Below, piece after piece: positions 8,050-18,077 of a stretch of DNA of 64,000 nucleotides; within the stretch, counting starts at the first letter, position 1; the number at the start of each line of letters is the position of its first letter. The stretch is from an uncultured Pelagibacteraceae bacterium. Its GTDB lineage: Bacteria; Pseudomonadota; Alphaproteobacteria; Pelagibacterales; Pelagibacteraceae. A program made the position numbers and the translations under genes. The stretch is from assembly GCA_902531175.1 (NCBI GenBank), contig CACADE010000001.1, forward strand, positions 124,001-188,000, written 5' to 3'. The notes beneath the pieces were generated by a model that was given only the letters and a program-made list of their open reading frames with translations, was not told where the DNA came from and searched no databases.

Positions 8050-8505
8050 ATGTTTTTATCTACCTACGAAAACAAATTGGACAAAAAGGGAAGAGTTTCA
8101 GTGCCTGCATCATATAGATCATATTTATCAAACATAGGCTACAATGGAATAATTTGTTATCCATCATTTAACAATCTATGTATTGAAGCATGGCCCCAAG
8201 ATCGAATTGAAAAAATATCTAATGCAATAGACTCATTAAATCCATTTGAAGAAAAGAAAGATTATTTTGCAACATCTATATTATCTGAAAGTACAAACTT
8301 ACAATTTGACAGTGAAGGAAGAGTACAAATAACTCCAAAACTATTAAAACATGCAAGAATCAAAAATAGCATGTTATTTGTTGGTCAAGGCAAAACTTTT
8401 CAAATCTGGGAACCAACACATTTTGAAAAATTTAGGGCTAACGCTAGGAAAAAATCTAATATCAATCGAGCAAGTCTTAAATGGGAAAAACAATTTAATA
8501 ACTAA
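8050..8505 (+). CDS. mraZ: Transcriptional regulator MraZ
   Basis: DNA-binding repressor of the division and cell wall cluster. The 151-residue protein has the two tandem SpoVT-AbrB-like halves with their DxxxR motifs: LDKKGRVSVP (Asp11, Arg15) and FDSEGRVQIT near residue 90. Length is normal. It heads the cluster as in most bacteria. The promoter upstream carries three TGGGN repeats that are candidate binding sites for this protein. A gap of 12 bases separates it from ftsZ, which has an AAAAGGGGAAA ribosome-binding site. Confidence 0.95.
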   Translation: MFLSTYENKLDKKGRVSVPASYRSYLSNIGYNGIICYPSFNNLCIEAWPQDRIEKISNAIDSLNPFEEKKDYFATSILSESTNLQFDSEGRVQITPKLLKHARIKNSMLFVGQGKTFQIWEPTHFEKFRANARKKSNINRASLKWEKQFNN

Positions 8506-8517
8506 AAGGGGAAAAAT

Positions 8518-9963
8518 ATGACAATAAACTTTAAAACACCAGATATAAAAGAATTGAAACCTAGAATTCTAGTATTAGGAGTAGGAGGAGCGGGTGGAAA
8601 TGCAATAAATGGAATGATTGATGCTGGCCTTCAGGGTGTTGAATTTATTGCAGTTAATACAGATGCTCAAGATTTAAGATTAAGTAAGGCTCAAACTAAA
8701 ATACAAATGGGCCTAAACCTTACCAAAGGATTAGGTGCAGGAGCAAAATTAGATATTGGTCAAGCTGCAGCAGATGAATCTCTAAATGAAATCGTAAATA
8801 TATTGCAGGGTGCAAATATGGTATTTATCACTGCTGGAATGGGTGGTGGAACTGGAACTGGATCTGCTCACGTAATTGCTAGAGCTGCAAAAGAACTTAA
8901 TATTTTAACTGTTGGAGTTATAACTCTACCTTTCCTATATGAGGGTCCTTCAAGAATGAGAAAAGCTCAACAAGGCTTAGAAGAACTTAGAAAACATGTT
9001 GATACTATTATAGTTGTTCCCAATCAAAATTTATTCAAGATTGCAAGTGAACAAACAACTTTTGAAGAATCTTTTGCTTTATCAAATGATGTTTTGCTTC
9101 ACGGCGTTCAAAGTATAACTGATTTAATGGTTAGACCAGGACTTATTAACTTAGATTTTGCTGATGTTGAAACTGTTATGAGTTCAATGGGCAAAGCTAT
9201 GATGGGTACAGGTCAAGCAGAAGGAGAAGGCAGAGCTGTAAAAGCAGCTGAGTCTGCAATTAATAATCCTCTAATTGACGATTATTCTCTAAAGGGAGCA
9301 AAAGGACTTTTGGTTAATATCACTGGAGGTAAAGATTTAAAATTATTTGAAGTAGATGAAGCTGTGAATAAAGTAAGAGCCGAGGTAGATCCTGAAGCAG
9401 AATTAATTATAGGAGCTATAACTGATGATAGTTTAGATGGATTAATGAGAGTTTCAATTGTTGCTACTGCATTAGATGGGCAACAACCCGAGCCTAAATC
9501 AGTGATTAACATGGTACATAGAATTCAAAATAGAAATCCAGGTTATTCTGAGTTATCAAATTCTACATCAACTCATTCTTTCCAATTTACAAATAGCAAC
9601 TCAATAATTACTAATGGAGCTAATGCTCTTAAAATAGAGGAAGAAGAAAAAAATGAAGAATTGAGTTCTAAAAGCATAGATACCAATTATGCAAATGAAT
9701 CATCAAGCACCATAAATGGTGAGGATTTAGAGCAAACCGAAGCATCTGTAGATGGCTCAGTAAACTCTGAATTTGAAAGTAATATAGATGAGCAAGTATC
9801 TGAAAATAATGGTTTGGAGAATTTTGAGTTGAGTGATGATGATACACCCGAGCTATTTAATTCAGATTCTAACGAGGAGCTATCAACTTCATCACAAGAG
9901 ATAAACTCTGAGGAAGAAGAAGATTTAGAAATTCCGGCATTTTTGAGAAGACAAAAGAATTAA
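8518..9963 (+). CDS. ftsZ: Cell division GTPase FtsZ
   Basis: Tubulin homologue that forms the Z ring. The 481-residue product has the GTPase domain with [11 protein letters not shown] near residue 27 and the tubulin signature GGGTGTG near 110, then the C-terminal tubulin domain to about residue 340, a long acidic Ser/Glu/Asn-rich linker, and the conserved C-terminal peptide [10 protein letters not shown], which binds FtsA and other partners. Its place is unusual: it sits between mraZ and rsmH, while in most alphaproteobacteria it follows ftsA at the far end of the cluster. Here ftsA is followed directly by lpxC. Being second in the operon puts it under the mraZ promoter. Confidence 0.97.
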   Translation: MTINFKTPDIKELKPRILVLGVGGAGGNAINGMIDAGLQGVEFIAVNTDAQDLRLSKAQTKIQMGLNLTKGLGAGAKLDIGQAAADESLNEIVNILQGANMVFITAGMGGGTGTGSAHVIARAAKELNILTVGVITLPFLYEGPSRMRKAQQGLEELRKHVDTIIVVPNQNLFKIASEQTTFEESFALSNDVLLHGVQSITDLMVRPGLINLDFADVETVMSSMGKAMMGTGQAEGEGRAVKAAESAINNPLIDDYSLKGAKGLLVNITGGKDLKLFEVDEAVNKVRAEVDPEAELIIGAITDDSLDGLMRVSIVATALDGQQPEPKSVINMVHRIQNRNPGYSELSNSTSTHSFQFTNSNSIITNGANALKIEEEEKNEELSSKSIDTNYANESSSTINGEDLEQTEASVDGSVNSEFESNIDEQVSENNGLENFELSDDDTPELFNSDSNEELSTSSQEINSEEEEDLEIPAFLRRQKN

Positions 9964-9981
9964 TGGTCTTCAAAAAAATAA

Positions 9982-10974
9982 ATGAATGCCACCATAAATC
10001 TGGAAAAACATTTTCCAGTATTACTAAAAGAACTAGTTAGTATTATTTCCCCTCTTTATGGTGGCACATTTATCGATTGCACATTTGGTGCTGGCGGTTA
10101 TTCAAAAAAGATATTAGAGAATAACTTAAATAATATAATAGCACTAGATAGAGATAATTCTGTCAATAGCATAGCTAATCAATTCCACATAAAGTATAAA
10201 AAAAGATTTAAATTTTATAACAAAAAATTTTCAGATATTGATCAAATAAAGGAAGACAATATTAAAGCAATTATTTTTGATCTGGGATATTCGTTAAATC
10301 AGATTTCTGATCTAAATAGAGGTATATCTTTTAATAGCAAAGGCAAACTAGACATGAGAATGGGATTAAATGATTTTTCTTGTGATGATGTAGTTTCAAA
10401 AATGAGCCAACAAAGTCTTTTTAAAATTTTCAAGTATTTTGGCGACGAAAAATATGCAAAACCAATATCAAAAAAAATAGTACAATTAAGAAAAAAAAAA
10501 AAAATTAAAACTGAAAATTTAGTAGAAATCATTGAGGGAGTAAAAAAAAAGAAAAGTGGAAAAAATAAATCCACTAAGGTTTTTCAGGCTCTTAGAATTT
10601 TTGTAAATAAAGAGATAACTGAGCTGATATACGGTTTAATAAAAGCCTATAATATTTTGCCAGTTGGTGGGGTAATAGCAGTTGTTACTTTTCATTCTAT
10701 CGAGGATAAAATAGTAAAGTTTTTTTTTAAAGAATACTCAGAAGTAAAAAATTCTTCCAGATATTTACCGAAAAGTATCTCAACTAAAAAGTATTTTAAT
10801 TTAACCAAAAAAAAACCAATAACTCCGTCATTCAGTGAGATTAATATTAATCCTCCTTCAAGATCAGCAAAACTTAGATTCGCATACAAATTAGAGAATG
10901 GATGTAACTTTAAAAAATTTGTTAGTAATTTTAATTACTTAGAAGATATAGAAAATTTGAACTTTGATGCATAA
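9982..10974 (+). CDS. rsmH: 16S rRNA m4C1402 methyltransferase RsmH (MraW)
   Basis: S-adenosylmethionine-dependent methyltransferase that adds the N4-methyl group to C1402 in the decoding centre of 16S rRNA. The 330-residue sequence begins with the family hallmark HFPVLLKELV, then the SAM-binding loop TFIDCTFGAGGYS (residues about 29-41), IFDLGYS, the long helical insert, and the C-terminal TFHSIEDKIVK motif and PPSRSAKLRFA end. Its stop lies within the start region of the small ftsL-like gene, the usual order rsmH-ftsL-ftsI. Confidence 0.95.
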   Translation: MNATINLEKHFPVLLKELVSIISPLYGGTFIDCTFGAGGYSKKILENNLNNIIALDRDNSVNSIANQFHIKYKKRFKFYNKKFSDIDQIKEDNIKAIIFDLGYSLNQISDLNRGISFNSKGKLDMRMGLNDFSCDDVVSKMSQQSLFKIFKYFGDEKYAKPISKKIVQLRKKKKIKTENLVEIIEGVKKKKSGKNKSTKVFQALRIFVNKEITELIYGLIKAYNILPVGGVIAVVTFHSIEDKIVKFFFKEYSEVKNSSRYLPKSISTKKYFNLTKKKPITPSFSEININPPSRSAKLRFAYKLENGCNFKKFVSNFNYLEDIENLNFDA

Positions 10975-11239
10975 AAAAATTCTTTTATTTATACCAATTA
11001 TTATTCTTATAATTTCAACTGCTTTTACAAAAAATTCTACAAAGAAACTTGATAAACAAATTTTTGAAATTCAAGAAGATATAAGAGCTCTCAATGATAT
11101 TTATGAGTTAGTTTTATTTGATTACAATTATCTTACATCACCAAGTAAGTTAATGGAATATTCCAAAATGTATTTTGATAAAGAATTAAAAAAAAAAAAA
11201 ATTACGGATTTAAAAATTTTTAAATTAAATAATGAATAA
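10967..11239 (+). CDS. ftsL: FtsL-like cell division protein
   Basis: A 90-residue bitopic membrane protein: a hydrophobic segment at residues about 4-20, then a heptad-like charged stretch (LDKQIFEIQEDIRALNDIYELV) that should form a periplasmic coiled coil. This and its location between rsmH and ftsI fit FtsL, the small divisome scaffold that pairs with FtsB and FtsQ. FtsL sequences are poorly conserved, so the call rests mainly on topology and position. The ATG at 10967 is preferred over the TTG one codon earlier. It overlaps rsmH by 8 bases and ftsI by 8 bases. Confidence 0.8.
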   Translation: MHKKILLFIPIIILIISTAFTKNSTKKLDKQIFEIQEDIRALNDIYELVLFDYNYLTSPSKLMEYSKMYFDKELKKKKITDLKIFKLNNE

Positions 11240-12863
11240 TATTGACGAAAATTTTAAATTTGAAGCAAATAGATCAAATTTAAAAATATCTTTTGAACGT
11301 ATATCATTTATCTTCTTCATATTTTTTATAATCACAATAATTTTTACGTCTAAAACTATCTATTTAGGATTTAAGAAAATGAACGAAACTCAAACTGTAA
11401 AAGAAAAAGAGAAATATAGAGCATCTATCATGGATAGAAATGGAAATATTATTGCTAAAACTATACGTGTAACTAATTTGGGCATAAATCCAAATCAACT
11501 AATTAACAAAGAAAAATTATTAATTTCTCTAAAATTAATATTTCCCGACAAAAATTTTGAAAAAGAAATCAATGGAAAAAAGTTTTTTTATATCAAAAAG
11601 AAAATATCTCCAGCAAAACTTGAAAAAATAAGATTACTGGGAGAAAAGTCGTTCAAAGAGGAAGAAAACATTGCTCGTGTTTATCCTAACGGTAATCTTT
11701 TCAGTCATATATTGGGACAGATTGATACTGATAACAATGGTGTGTCTGGTATAGAAAAATCTTTTGATTATGAATTAACAACTTCAAACAAGCCATTAAA
11801 GCTTTCTTTAGATACTGAAATACAATATCTGATAAGAGAGGAATTGATAAAATTTCAAGAAATTTTTAATAGTTATGGAAGTACAGCCATTTTAATGAAT
11901 GTTAACAGCGGAGAAATTCTTTCAATGGTTTCTCTACCAGATTTTGATTTAAATAAAAGAGAAGACATTTCTGATAAAAAATTTATAAACAGATCCACAA
12001 AAGGTGTCTATGAACTTGGATCAGTTTTTAAAACATTTACGTTGGCTGCTGGGCTTCAACAAAATGTTATCCAAGAAGATACACTCTTTAATAATTTACC
12101 AAAAAAAATAAAATGTGCTGGAAGGTTAATCTCTGAATATGATATGGATATTCCATCTAGTCTTACCGCTGAAGAAATATTAATTAGATCTGGAAATATT
12201 GGTTCAATCAAAATTGCTCAGAAAGTCGGGTTAGAAAATTTTAAAGATTTTCTAGAAGATTTAGATTTATTAAATAAAATGCAATTTGATATAGAGGAAG
12301 TTGGAAATCCAATTCCGTTTAAATGGGGAAAATGTAAATTAGCTACATCAGCATATGGTCATGGTATAACAACCACACCACTTCAACTTGCAAAAGCCTA
12401 TGCAATAATTGCAAATGGTGGATATAAAATTAAACCAACTTTAATCAAAAAAGAGAAAAATTTAAAAAGAGGTGAGCAAATAATAACAAAAGAAAATTCT
12501 GATAAAATTAACGAAATATTGAGAAAAATTGTAACATCTGAACAGGGCACAGCTAATCTAGCAAATATTGCTGGTTATGAAATTTCTGGAAAAACTGGAA
12601 CAGCTCAAAAATCAATAAAGGGTAAATATTCTAAAAAAAAAATAAATACTTTTGCTTCAATTTTTCCAATATCTTCTACAAAATATGTTTTAATTGTCTT
12701 GTTAGATGAACCAAAATTGAGTGAAACTTATATTTATGAATATAATGATGGTAAAAAAAGAAGGGTAATAGGTACACCTTTTAATACTGCTGGCTGGACT
12801 TCAGTTGAGGTTGCAAAAAATATAATTGAAAAAATTGGGCCTATTTTAGCCATAAATTATTAA
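11232..12863 (+). CDS. ftsI: Division-specific peptidoglycan transpeptidase FtsI (PBP3)
   Basis: Class B penicillin-binding protein that crosslinks septal peptidoglycan in partnership with FtsW. The 543-residue protein has a short cytoplasmic tail, one membrane anchor (about residues 23-45), the dimerisation domain beginning RASIMDRNGNIIA, and the transpeptidase domain. The latter carries the SxxK active site in GSVFKTF (serine near residue 263), SGN near 320 and KTG near 454 (SGKTGTAQ). It is slightly shorter than E. coli FtsI. It starts inside the ftsL reading frame and ends 11 bases before the murEF fusion. Confidence 0.96.
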   Translation: MNNIDENFKFEANRSNLKISFERISFIFFIFFIITIIFTSKTIYLGFKKMNETQTVKEKEKYRASIMDRNGNIIAKTIRVTNLGINPNQLINKEKLLISLKLIFPDKNFEKEINGKKFFYIKKKISPAKLEKIRLLGEKSFKEEENIARVYPNGNLFSHILGQIDTDNNGVSGIEKSFDYELTTSNKPLKLSLDTEIQYLIREELIKFQEIFNSYGSTAILMNVNSGEILSMVSLPDFDLNKREDISDKKFINRSTKGVYELGSVFKTFTLAAGLQQNVIQEDTLFNNLPKKIKCAGRLISEYDMDIPSSLTAEEILIRSGNIGSIKIAQKVGLENFKDFLEDLDLLNKMQFDIEEVGNPIPFKWGKCKLATSAYGHGITTTPLQLAKAYAIIANGGYKIKPTLIKKEKNLKRGEQIITKENSDKINEILRKIVTSEQGTANLANIAGYEISGKTGTAQKSIKGKYSKKKINTFASIFPISSTKYVLIVLLDEPKLSETYIYEYNDGKKRRVIGTPFNTAGWTSVEVAKNIIEKIGPILAINY

Positions 12864-12874
12864 GAAATTTTATA

Positions 12875-15703
12875 ATGATATTAAAAAGCTTTTTTAAAAA
12901 TCTTAAAGAAGATTTTAATAATAAAAGTTTTAATGGATTTGAATTTAATTCAAAAAAAATAAAAAAAAATTATATATTTTTTGCAATACAGGGTAGTAAA
13001 TTTAATGGAAATAATTTCATAAATGATGCCATAATAAGAGGAGCTCGGATAATTGTATCAAATAAGTTTAAAACTGGAATAAATAAAGGTGTATTATACA
13101 TTAAAGTAAGCAATCCTAGATTAGCCTTATCAAATTTTGCAAATAAATATTATAATAAAAAACCAAATAATATAATTGCTGTAACTGGTACAAATGGTAA
13201 ATCGTCTATAGTCAATTTTTATTACCAGATTTTAAAACTTAATAAAAAAAGAGTAGCCTCAATTGGAACTTTAGGTGTCAAATCGAATGGTGTTAGCTTA
13301 AAACTTGATAATACAACTGTTGATGCTATTACAATTAATAAAATACTTGCAAATTTAAAGAATAAAAAAATTGAAAATGTAATTTTAGAAGCATCAAGTC
13401 ATGGACTGCATCAAAAAAGATTACATGGTATTAAATTCAGCACATCTATATTCACTAATTTAAGTAGAGATCACTTAGATTATCACAAAAATTATAAAAA
13501 TTATTTTAATTCAAAATTAATTTTATTTAATGAGTTGACGAAGAAAAATGGAAATTTAATATTTGATAATGATTTAAAACATTCAAAAATCTTAAAAAAA
13601 ATAGCCAATAGAAAAAAATTAAATTTATTAAACATTGGAACATCAGATTGTCATTTAAAAATTAATTCAATTAAAATTTTAAATAATTATCAATATATAA
13701 AGTTTACTTTTCAAAATAAGGAATACCAATTTAAAACAAGCCTAATTGGAAAAATACAAATTAAAAATTTGATGATGGCTGTCGCAGCAGCAATTAAAAG
13801 TAATTTAAAAATTAATGATATTGTTAAAAAATTAAAGTATATTAAACCTGCAAAAGGAAGGCTCGAGGTAATCGGAACAACCAAAGATAACTCAATTTTT
13901 ATTTTAGACTACGCTCATACTCCAGAGGCTCTTAAAACTAGTATAGAAAATATAAAGGAACAATTTGGTTTAAGAAAAATTAATATTGTATTTGGATGTG
14001 GTGGTGAAAGAGATAAAGAAAAAAGACCAATAATGGGTAAAATTGCTAACAAACTATGTAATTATATTTATCTTACAGACGATAATCCTAGAAATGAAAA
14101 TCCAGAAAATATCAGAGCAAGTATTAAGAAATCAATTAAACCATCTAAAATGATTGAAATACCATCAAGAAAATTAGCTATTAAAAAAGCAATTTTAAAT
14201 AGTAAGTCTGATGAGGTTTTAATTATTGCAGGAAAGGGACATGAAAACACTCAAGAATATATTAAGAAAAATAAATTTTCTGACAAAGATAATATAAGAA
14301 AGTCAATAATTTTAAAAAATAGATTTTTATCAAATGATTGGAAATTAAATATACTTAAAGAAATTATAAATAACAAAAAATTAGATAGAATAAAAAATTT
14401 AAAAATTAGTACTAATTCGAAAGAACAGAATAAAGGTAAAATTTTCCTTGGAATTAAGGGGAAATCTTTTAATGGAAATGATTTTGCAGACGAAGCTTTA
14501 AAAAATGGAGCAAAATTAGCAATACTTCAAAATAACAAAAATGATAGTAAAAAAAAAATTAATGTTAAAAGTACTCTAAAATTATTAATTAAATTTTCAA
14601 AAATGGTAAGAATTTCTTCTAATGCATCTCAAGTTGCAATTACAGGATCTTCAGGCAAAACTTCGCTGAAAGAATTGTTAGGACAATGTCTTCAAAAAAA
14701 TTATTCAACAACGTTTTCAAAAAATTCATTCAATAATAAATTCGGTTTACCGATTTCTTTAATAAATTTAAATAAGGATACGACTTATGGAATATTTGAA
14801 ATTGGAATGGATAAAAAGGGAGAAATAGACTATTTATCAAAAATAATTAAACCAGACGTTGGAGTTATTACGAATATTAGTTATGCGCACGCAAAAAATT
14901 TTAAATCTTTATTTGATATAGCTAAAGCTAAATCAGAAATTATTTTCAACATAAGAAAAAATGGTACAATTGTACTAAATAAAGATGATAAATTTTTTAA
15001 ATTTTTTTCAAATTTAGCAAATAAAAATAATTTAAATATCATTACTTTTGGTAAACATAAAAATTCTAATATTAGATTATCTAAATTAAAAAAATCAACG
15101 AAATCTCATATCATTTATATTGATGTAGCTTCTAAAACTTTTAATTTTAAAATTAATAATAACCTATTACCTTATTTGGATAATATATTGGCTTCCATAG
15201 CAGTTTGTAAAAGTTTAAATATCATTGATAAAATAAAAAGTAACTTTTTTTCTAATTATAAAATACCAAGTGGTAGAGGAAATATAAAAAAATTCACTGT
15301 CGGCTCTAAAAAAGTTAATATAATAGATGAAAGTTATAACTCAAATCCATTATCTCTGAATTTCTCAATTAAGAAATTTGATAATTTAAAAGTAAATCCA
15401 AATAAAAAATTTATGCTACTAGGTGACATGTTAGAATTAGGAAAATTTTCAAAAAAACTTCATATTGAAGCTGCAAAAGATATCAATAAGGCAAAGTTCA
15501 AAAAGTTGTTTGTTTATGGGAATTATATCACAGAAACATTTAACAAAATTAGAACACAAAAAAGAGGAAAGATACTTAAATCAACTAGTGAAATTCTTAA
15601 TATAATAAAAAATGATTTAAATAATGGTGATTTTTTAATGATAAAGGGCTCAAATTCTACAGGACTTAATCAAATAACTAAACAAATTGGATCAAAATCT
15701 TAA
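12875..15703 (+). CDS. murE/murF: MurE-MurF fusion (two sequential peptidoglycan precursor ligases)
   Basis: One 942-codon frame encodes two Mur ligases. Residues about 1-485 are MurE, which adds meso-diaminopimelate to UDP-MurNAc-L-Ala-D-Glu: P-loop TGTNGKS at 104-110, and the DNPR motif near 402 that is diagnostic for meso-DAP use. Residues about 488-942 are MurF, which adds D-Ala-D-Ala: N-terminal GIKGKSFNGNDF, P-loop TGSSGKTS near 590-597, and the DESYNSNP motif further on. Both halves look complete, with no stop or frameshift between them. The neighbours are normally separate murE and murF genes in this order. The final TAA overlaps the mraY ATG by one base. Physical coupling of steps 3 and 4 of precursor assembly is the likely consequence. 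Confidence 0.95.
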   Translation: MILKSFFKNLKEDFNNKSFNGFEFNSKKIKKNYIFFAIQGSKFNGNNFINDAIIRGARIIVSNKFKTGINKGVLYIKVSNPRLALSNFANKYYNKKPNNIIAVTGTNGKSSIVNFYYQILKLNKKRVASIGTLGVKSNGVSLKLDNTTVDAITINKILANLKNKKIENVILEASSHGLHQKRLHGIKFSTSIFTNLSRDHLDYHKNYKNYFNSKLILFNELTKKNGNLIFDNDLKHSKILKKIANRKKLNLLNIGTSDCHLKINSIKILNNYQYIKFTFQNKEYQFKTSLIGKIQIKNLMMAVAAAIKSNLKINDIVKKLKYIKPAKGRLEVIGTTKDNSIFILDYAHTPEALKTSIENIKEQFGLRKINIVFGCGGERDKEKRPIMGKIANKLCNYIYLTDDNPRNENPENIRASIKKSIKPSKMIEIPSRKLAIKKAILNSKSDEVLIIAGKGHENTQEYIKKNKFSDKDNIRKSIILKNRFLSNDWKLNILKEIINNKKLDRIKNLKISTNSKEQNKGKIFLGIKGKSFNGNDFADEALKNGAKLAILQNNKNDSKKKINVKSTLKLLIKFSKMVRISSNASQVAITGSSGKTSLKELLGQCLQKNYSTTFSKNSFNNKFGLPISLINLNKDTTYGIFEIGMDKKGEIDYLSKIIKPDVGVITNISYAHAKNFKSLFDIAKAKSEIIFNIRKNGTIVLNKDDKFFKFFSNLANKNNLNIITFGKHKNSNIRLSKLKKSTKSHIIYIDVASKTFNFKINNNLLPYLDNILASIAVCKSLNIIDKIKSNFFSNYKIPSGRGNIKKFTVGSKKVNIIDESYNSNPLSLNFSIKKFDNLKVNPNKKFMLLGDMLELGKFSKKLHIEAAKDINKAKFKKLFVYGNYITETFNKIRTQKRGKILKSTSEILNIIKNDLNNGDFLMIKGSNSTGLNQITKQIGSKS

Positions 15704-16788
15704 TGTTGTTTGAACTTTTTTCAATTCTAGTGGATCAATTTAGTTTTTTGAATGTTTTTAAATATTTAACAGTAAGAACTGGTCTTTCTATGTTTACAGC
15801 TATGGTTGTTGTTTTTTTAGTTGGAAACCCATTAATAAATTTTTTTTCTTCAAAACAGATTCATAATCCAATCAGAGAAGATGGACCTAGCGATCATATA
15901 ATTAGAAAAATTGGAACACCTACAATGGGAGGACTAATAATATTACTAGGTGTTTTTTCAGGAGTATTGCTTTGGGGTGACTTATCAAATCCATACAATT
16001 GGTTTTTAATGTTTATTGCAGCTTCTTTTGGATTATTGGGAGCTTATGATGATTATAAAAAAATAAAGTTAAAAAGTTCGCATGGCATTTCTTCTAAACT
16101 AAAGTTCTCTCTACAAATTATTTTAGCTTTGATTGGTATATTTATACTTTATATCACAAGCAATTCTGATCAAATAAACAATCTATATTTTCCTTTTTTC
16201 AAAAACTTAGTAATCAATATTGGCTGGTTTTTTATACCTTTTTATATGTTCATATTAGTTGGAGCTTCAAACGCAGTTAATTTAACAGATGGTTTAGACG
16301 GATTAGCAACAGTGCCTGTTATGTTAGTTGCCGCTTGTTTTGCATTTATTAGTTACGTATCTGGTAACGTAATTTTTTCTGATTATCTTCAGATCGCATA
16401 TATAGAGGGCGTAGGAGAAGCTTCGATTTTTTGTGGATCAATAATAGGGGCTTGTTTAGGTTTTTTATGGTTTAATGCTCCCCCAGCAAAAATTTTTATG
16501 GGAGACACTGGATCTTTATCTTTAGGTGGTTCACTGGGAGCGGTTGGTATAATAACTAAGCACGAAATTGTGTTAGCAATAACAGGCGGATTGTTTGTTT
16601 TAGAAGCTGTTTCTGTAATAGTTCAAGTTATTTCCTATAAATTAACAGGTAAAAGAATATTTAAAATGGCTCCAATACATCATCATTTTGAAAAAAAAGG
16701 ATGGCCAGAGTCAACGGTTGTAATTAGATTTTGGATAATTTCTATTATTCTAGCGATGATTGGATTAGCAACTTTGAAACTTAGATAA
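15703..16788 (+). CDS. mraY: Phospho-MurNAc-pentapeptide transferase MraY
   Basis: Integral membrane enzyme that moves phospho-MurNAc-pentapeptide onto undecaprenyl phosphate to make lipid I. The 361-residue protein has about ten hydrophobic segments and the family motifs: GTPTMGG near residue 73, GAYDDYKK near 112, NAVNLTDGLDGLA near 189, FMGDTGSL near 266 and the magnesium-linked PIHHHFE near 325. Length is normal. It overlaps its neighbours by one base at both ends (TAATG), so translation is probably coupled. Confidence 0.97.
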   Translation: MLFELFSILVDQFSFLNVFKYLTVRTGLSMFTAMVVVFLVGNPLINFFSSKQIHNPIREDGPSDHIIRKIGTPTMGGLIILLGVFSGVLLWGDLSNPYNWFLMFIAASFGLLGAYDDYKKIKLKSSHGISSKLKFSLQIILALIGIFILYITSNSDQINNLYFPFFKNLVINIGWFFIPFYMFILVGASNAVNLTDGLDGLATVPVMLVAACFAFISYVSGNVIFSDYLQIAYIEGVGEASIFCGSIIGACLGFLWFNAPPAKIFMGDTGSLSLGGSLGAVGIITKHEIVLAITGGLFVLEAVSVIVQVISYKLTGKRIFKMAPIHHHFEKKGWPESTVVIRFWIISIILAMIGLATLKLR

Positions 16789-18077
16789 TGAAATTAAAAA
16801 ATGAAACGTTAAGTAAAAATTTTTTAATTTATGGATTTGGAAAATCTGGAATTTCATCATTAAAATATTTAAAAAAGAAAAATAGGTGTTTTATTTTCGA
16901 TGATGATAAGAAAAAAATTAAAAATAAATATAAAAAATTTTTTATTTCTAAATCAAAATTGTTAAAAAATAATTTTGATTATATAGTTATAAGTCCCGGT
17001 ATTAATATAAATAGATGCAAGCTATCAAATTATTTAAAAAAGAACCAAAAAAAAATTATTACTGACTTTGATATTTTTTATAAATTTAACCCTGAAGTTT
17101 TAACAATTACGATTACTGGCACGAACGGTAAGTCAACTACAAGCAAGTTGCTTTATGATATTTTAAAGAATCACCATTATGATACCAGGTTAACTGGAAA
17201 CATTGGAAATCCAATTTTAGAGGAAAAAAGAGTTACCAGAAATACTATCTTTGTTATTGAGGCATCTTCTTATCAGCTGGCTTATAGTAAATATTTCAAA
17301 TCAAAATTTTCTATAATCATTAATATTTCCCCAGATCATTTAGAAAGGCATAATACAATGAAAAATTATGTATTATCAAAATTAAAATGTGTAATAAGAC
17401 AAAACGAAAATGATGTAGCAATAATCACAAACACTAATTTATTGAAAGACTTATTAAGAACTAAGAATATAAAATCTAAAATAATATATGTAAGTAAAAA
17501 TAAGTATAAATATTTAAAAAATAAATTAAGTAATGATAATTTTAAAAATTCAACAAATTTTCAAAATTTAAATTTTTTATTTGAGCTATCAAAACATATG
17601 AAACTTAATTTAAAAAATGTAATAAAAACTATTAATAAATTTAAACCTTTGAAATTTAGACAAGAAGTTATCCATCAATCAAAATATTTGAAAATAATAA
17701 ACGACTCTAAGTCAACAACATTATCTTCTACTGTTCCATTTTTAGAATCCAATGAAAAAATTTTATGGATCTTGGGAGGATTATTTAAAAAGGGTGATAA
17801 ATTTAATTTAAACAAAAAGTATTTTAAAAATTTAGAAGCATATATTTACGGAAAAGATAGACAAGTTTTCCTCAAACTATTTAAAAATAAAATTAAAGTT
17901 AATCTGTCAAAAGATCTGAAAAATACGCTTAAATTAATTCCAAACCTTAAGGATATAAGAACAAAAGTTACAGTTTTATTTAGCCCATCGGCTGCATCAT
18001 TTGATCAATACAAAAATTTTGAAGAAAGAGGTAGACAATTCAATATGTTAATTAAAAGATATTTACCAATTGAATGA
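16788..18077 (+). CDS. murD: UDP-MurNAc-L-alanine:D-glutamate ligase MurD
   Basis: Cytoplasmic ligase that adds D-glutamate to UDP-MurNAc-L-Ala. The 429-residue sequence has the N-terminal Rossmann part (LIYGFGKSGISS), the P-loop TITGTNGKSTTSK near residue 108-115, EASSYQLAY near 157 and ISPDHLERH near 181, the typical MurD pair. The C-terminal domain includes ILGGLFKKGD and LFSPSAASFDQY. Lys/Asn-rich composition is like its neighbours. It overlaps ftsW by four bases (ATGA). Confidence 0.95.
   Translation: MKLKNETLSKNFLIYGFGKSGISSLKYLKKKNRCFIFDDDKKKIKNKYKKFFISKSKLLKNNFDYIVISPGININRCKLSNYLKKNQKKIITDFDIFYKFNPEVLTITITGTNGKSTTSKLLYDILKNHHYDTRLTGNIGNPILEEKRVTRNTIFVIEASSYQLAYSKYFKSKFSIIINISPDHLERHNTMKNYVLSKLKCVIRQNENDVAIITNTNLLKDLLRTKNIKSKIIYVSKNKYKYLKNKLSNDNFKNSTNFQNLNFLFELSKHMKLNLKNVIKTINKFKPLKFRQEVIHQSKYLKIINDSKSTTLSSTVPFLESNEKILWILGGLFKKGDKFNLNKKYFKNLEAYIYGKDRQVFLKLFKNKIKVNLSKDLKNTLKLIPNLKDIRTKVTVLFSPSAASFDQYKNFEERGRQFNMLIKRYLPIE

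Noticed and set aside
9282..9512. Minus-strand frame inside ftsZ
   Set aside because: A shadow of the conserved ftsZ coding sequence, with no start signal or neighbour support.
14300..14400. Frameshift or hidden start separating murE from murF
   Set aside because: The frame is continuous through the junction with ordinary Lys/Asn-rich linker codons, and no ribosome-binding site or stop is present, so a true fusion is the simpler reading.
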